This document shows, in pieces, positions 14,161 to 14,501 of a DNA stretch of 14,501 nt. The notes beneath the pieces are model-generated. The model worked only from the letters and a program-made list of their open reading frames with translations. It had not been told where the DNA came from and did not search any database. Location: NCBI GenBank assembly GCA_044450465.1, contig JBIOJB010000075.1, forward strand, positions 1 to 14,501, written 5' to 3'. Made by a program: the position numbers and the translations under genes. The DNA is from JBIOJB01 sp044450465 (GTDB lineage: Bacteria; Chloroflexota; Dormibacteria; Dormibacterales; Dormibacteraceae). The first letter of the stretch is position 1; each line of letters begins with the position of its first letter.

Positions 14161-14303
14161 CCGACTATCGTCTCAGTGTTTCATCCGTCGCGCACGAGTC
14201 CATTTGTTCCGCGAGCGCAAGATTTTCAAGACGCCGCGCTGAACAAAAAACTTGCCCGGACCCATTGACGTGAGTGGGTTAATTCAGGTATCACAACACT
14301 TGT
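14161..14303. other. Upstream region of the operon, no gene seen
   Basis: This is lower-GC sequence between the first operon gene and a possible plus-strand ORF, and it should hold the promoter of the minus-strand operon. I found no convincing -35/-10 pair on that strand; TTGAAA about 70 bp upstream of the ATG has only a poor -10 partner. ACCCA (14260-14264) and TGGGT (14276-14280) form a weak stem followed, on the minus strand after 9 nt, by six T (14250-14245), which might be a terminator for a gene beyond the right edge. Confidence 0.4.
14265..14294 (+). promoter_or_regulatory. Candidate σ70-like promoter, plus strand
   Basis: TTGACG (14265-14270), an 18-bp spacer and TATCAC (14289-14294) give 5/6 and 4/6 matches to the consensus hexamers. 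The implied transcript start is near 14301, only a few bases before an ATG at 14304, so a product from there would be nearly leaderless. Confidence 0.35.
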
Positions 14304-14501
14304 ATGGCGATGCTGACCGTGGTTGTCACCACAGAGGCAACGGACCCGACGCGAGTCAGCGGACCATTTCGCACAACCGCCAACGTCTCGGAGACCTCGT
14401 CATTGAGGCTCCGCGGCGAAACCCGTGGGGTTACAGAGGAGGTAAGTGCAGGAGAGTACGTACACCACGTCTCACCAACACATCTAGTCCACCAAACCAT
14501 G
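14304..14501 (+). CDS. Possible partial ORF running off the right edge
   Basis: An open frame of 66 codons starts at ATG 14304 (second ATG at 14310) and has no stop before the window ends. The peptide is rich in Thr, Val and Ser (MLTVVVTTEATDPTR at the start) and matches no family I know. GC at third positions is visibly lower than in the genes to the left, and the opposite strand is also open over most of this stretch, so it may be non-coding. A promoter-like sequence just upstream is the only support. Confidence 0.2.
   Translation, partial: MAMLTVVVTTEATDPTRVSGPFRTTANVSETSSLRLRGETRGVTEEVSAGEYVHHVSPTHLVHQTM

Noticed and set aside
14291..14500. Minus-strand 69-codon ORF at the right edge
   Set aside because: Starts one base from the window edge, no recognisable family, and overlaps an equally weak plus-strand frame; cannot be supported.

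Overview
This is a GC-rich (roughly two thirds G+C by eye), gene-dense bacterial window, nearly all of it α-glucan and nucleotide-sugar metabolism. GTG starts, ATGA/GTGA gene overlaps, strong GC3 bias, an NDP-sugar pyrophosphorylase carrying a phosphohexomutase-like domain, and abundant GH57 enzymes suggest a high-GC soil lineage. Candidates are a deep-branching actinobacterium such as Thermoleophilia, Dormibacterota, or a Chloroflexota relative. No marker gene settles the taxonomy.

Layout. At the left edge two copies of an 89-bp direct repeat abut a minus-strand tRNA-Gly(CCC) gene and carry pieces of its 3' end (1-245). Next is a minus-strand 840-aa nucleotidyltransferase / hexapeptide / phosphohexomutase-like protein (279-2801). 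Only 32 bp away, an α-glucan phosphorylase (2834-4891) is transcribed in the opposite direction. The convergent gap 4892-5140 holds a probable terminator and a family of GCCGGA/TCCGGC hairpin repeats.

From 14160 down to 5141 runs what looks like one long minus-strand operon with overlaps or gaps of at most 27 bp. In transcription order it encodes a small α/β-hydrolase, an epoxide-hydrolase-like α/β-hydrolase, an unknown 92-aa Arg-tailed protein, an inositol-monophosphatase-family phosphatase that seems to start at CTG, a GT4 glycosyltransferase, a GH57 α-amylase-like enzyme, a 79-codon coupling ORF, and a 1219-aa GH57-(β-sandwich)-GT5 fusion. The last 340 bp (14161-14501) hold no recognised gene, only a possible promoter and an unfinished plus-strand ORF.

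How it may work (inference): the pyrophosphorylase would make an NDP-sugar. The GT5 half of the fusion and perhaps the GT4 enzyme would build α-glucan, the two GH57 modules would cut or transfer α-1,4 chains, and GlgP would release glucose-1-phosphate. No glgC, glgB or glgX is present in the window.

Most unusual points: (1) the 79-codon ORF at 9036-8797 starts with the same 15 residues as the downstream fusion enzyme, differs there only at synonymous sites apart from ATG/GTG, and bridges the two genes by tight coupling; (2) the single-chain GH57-GT5 fusion; (3) degenerate catalytic loops in the mutase-like domain; (4) the tandem repeat at tRNA-Gly whose transcript could pair with the tRNA 3' end; (5) an unknown 92-aa protein in frame with the phosphatase, separated from it only by one TGA.
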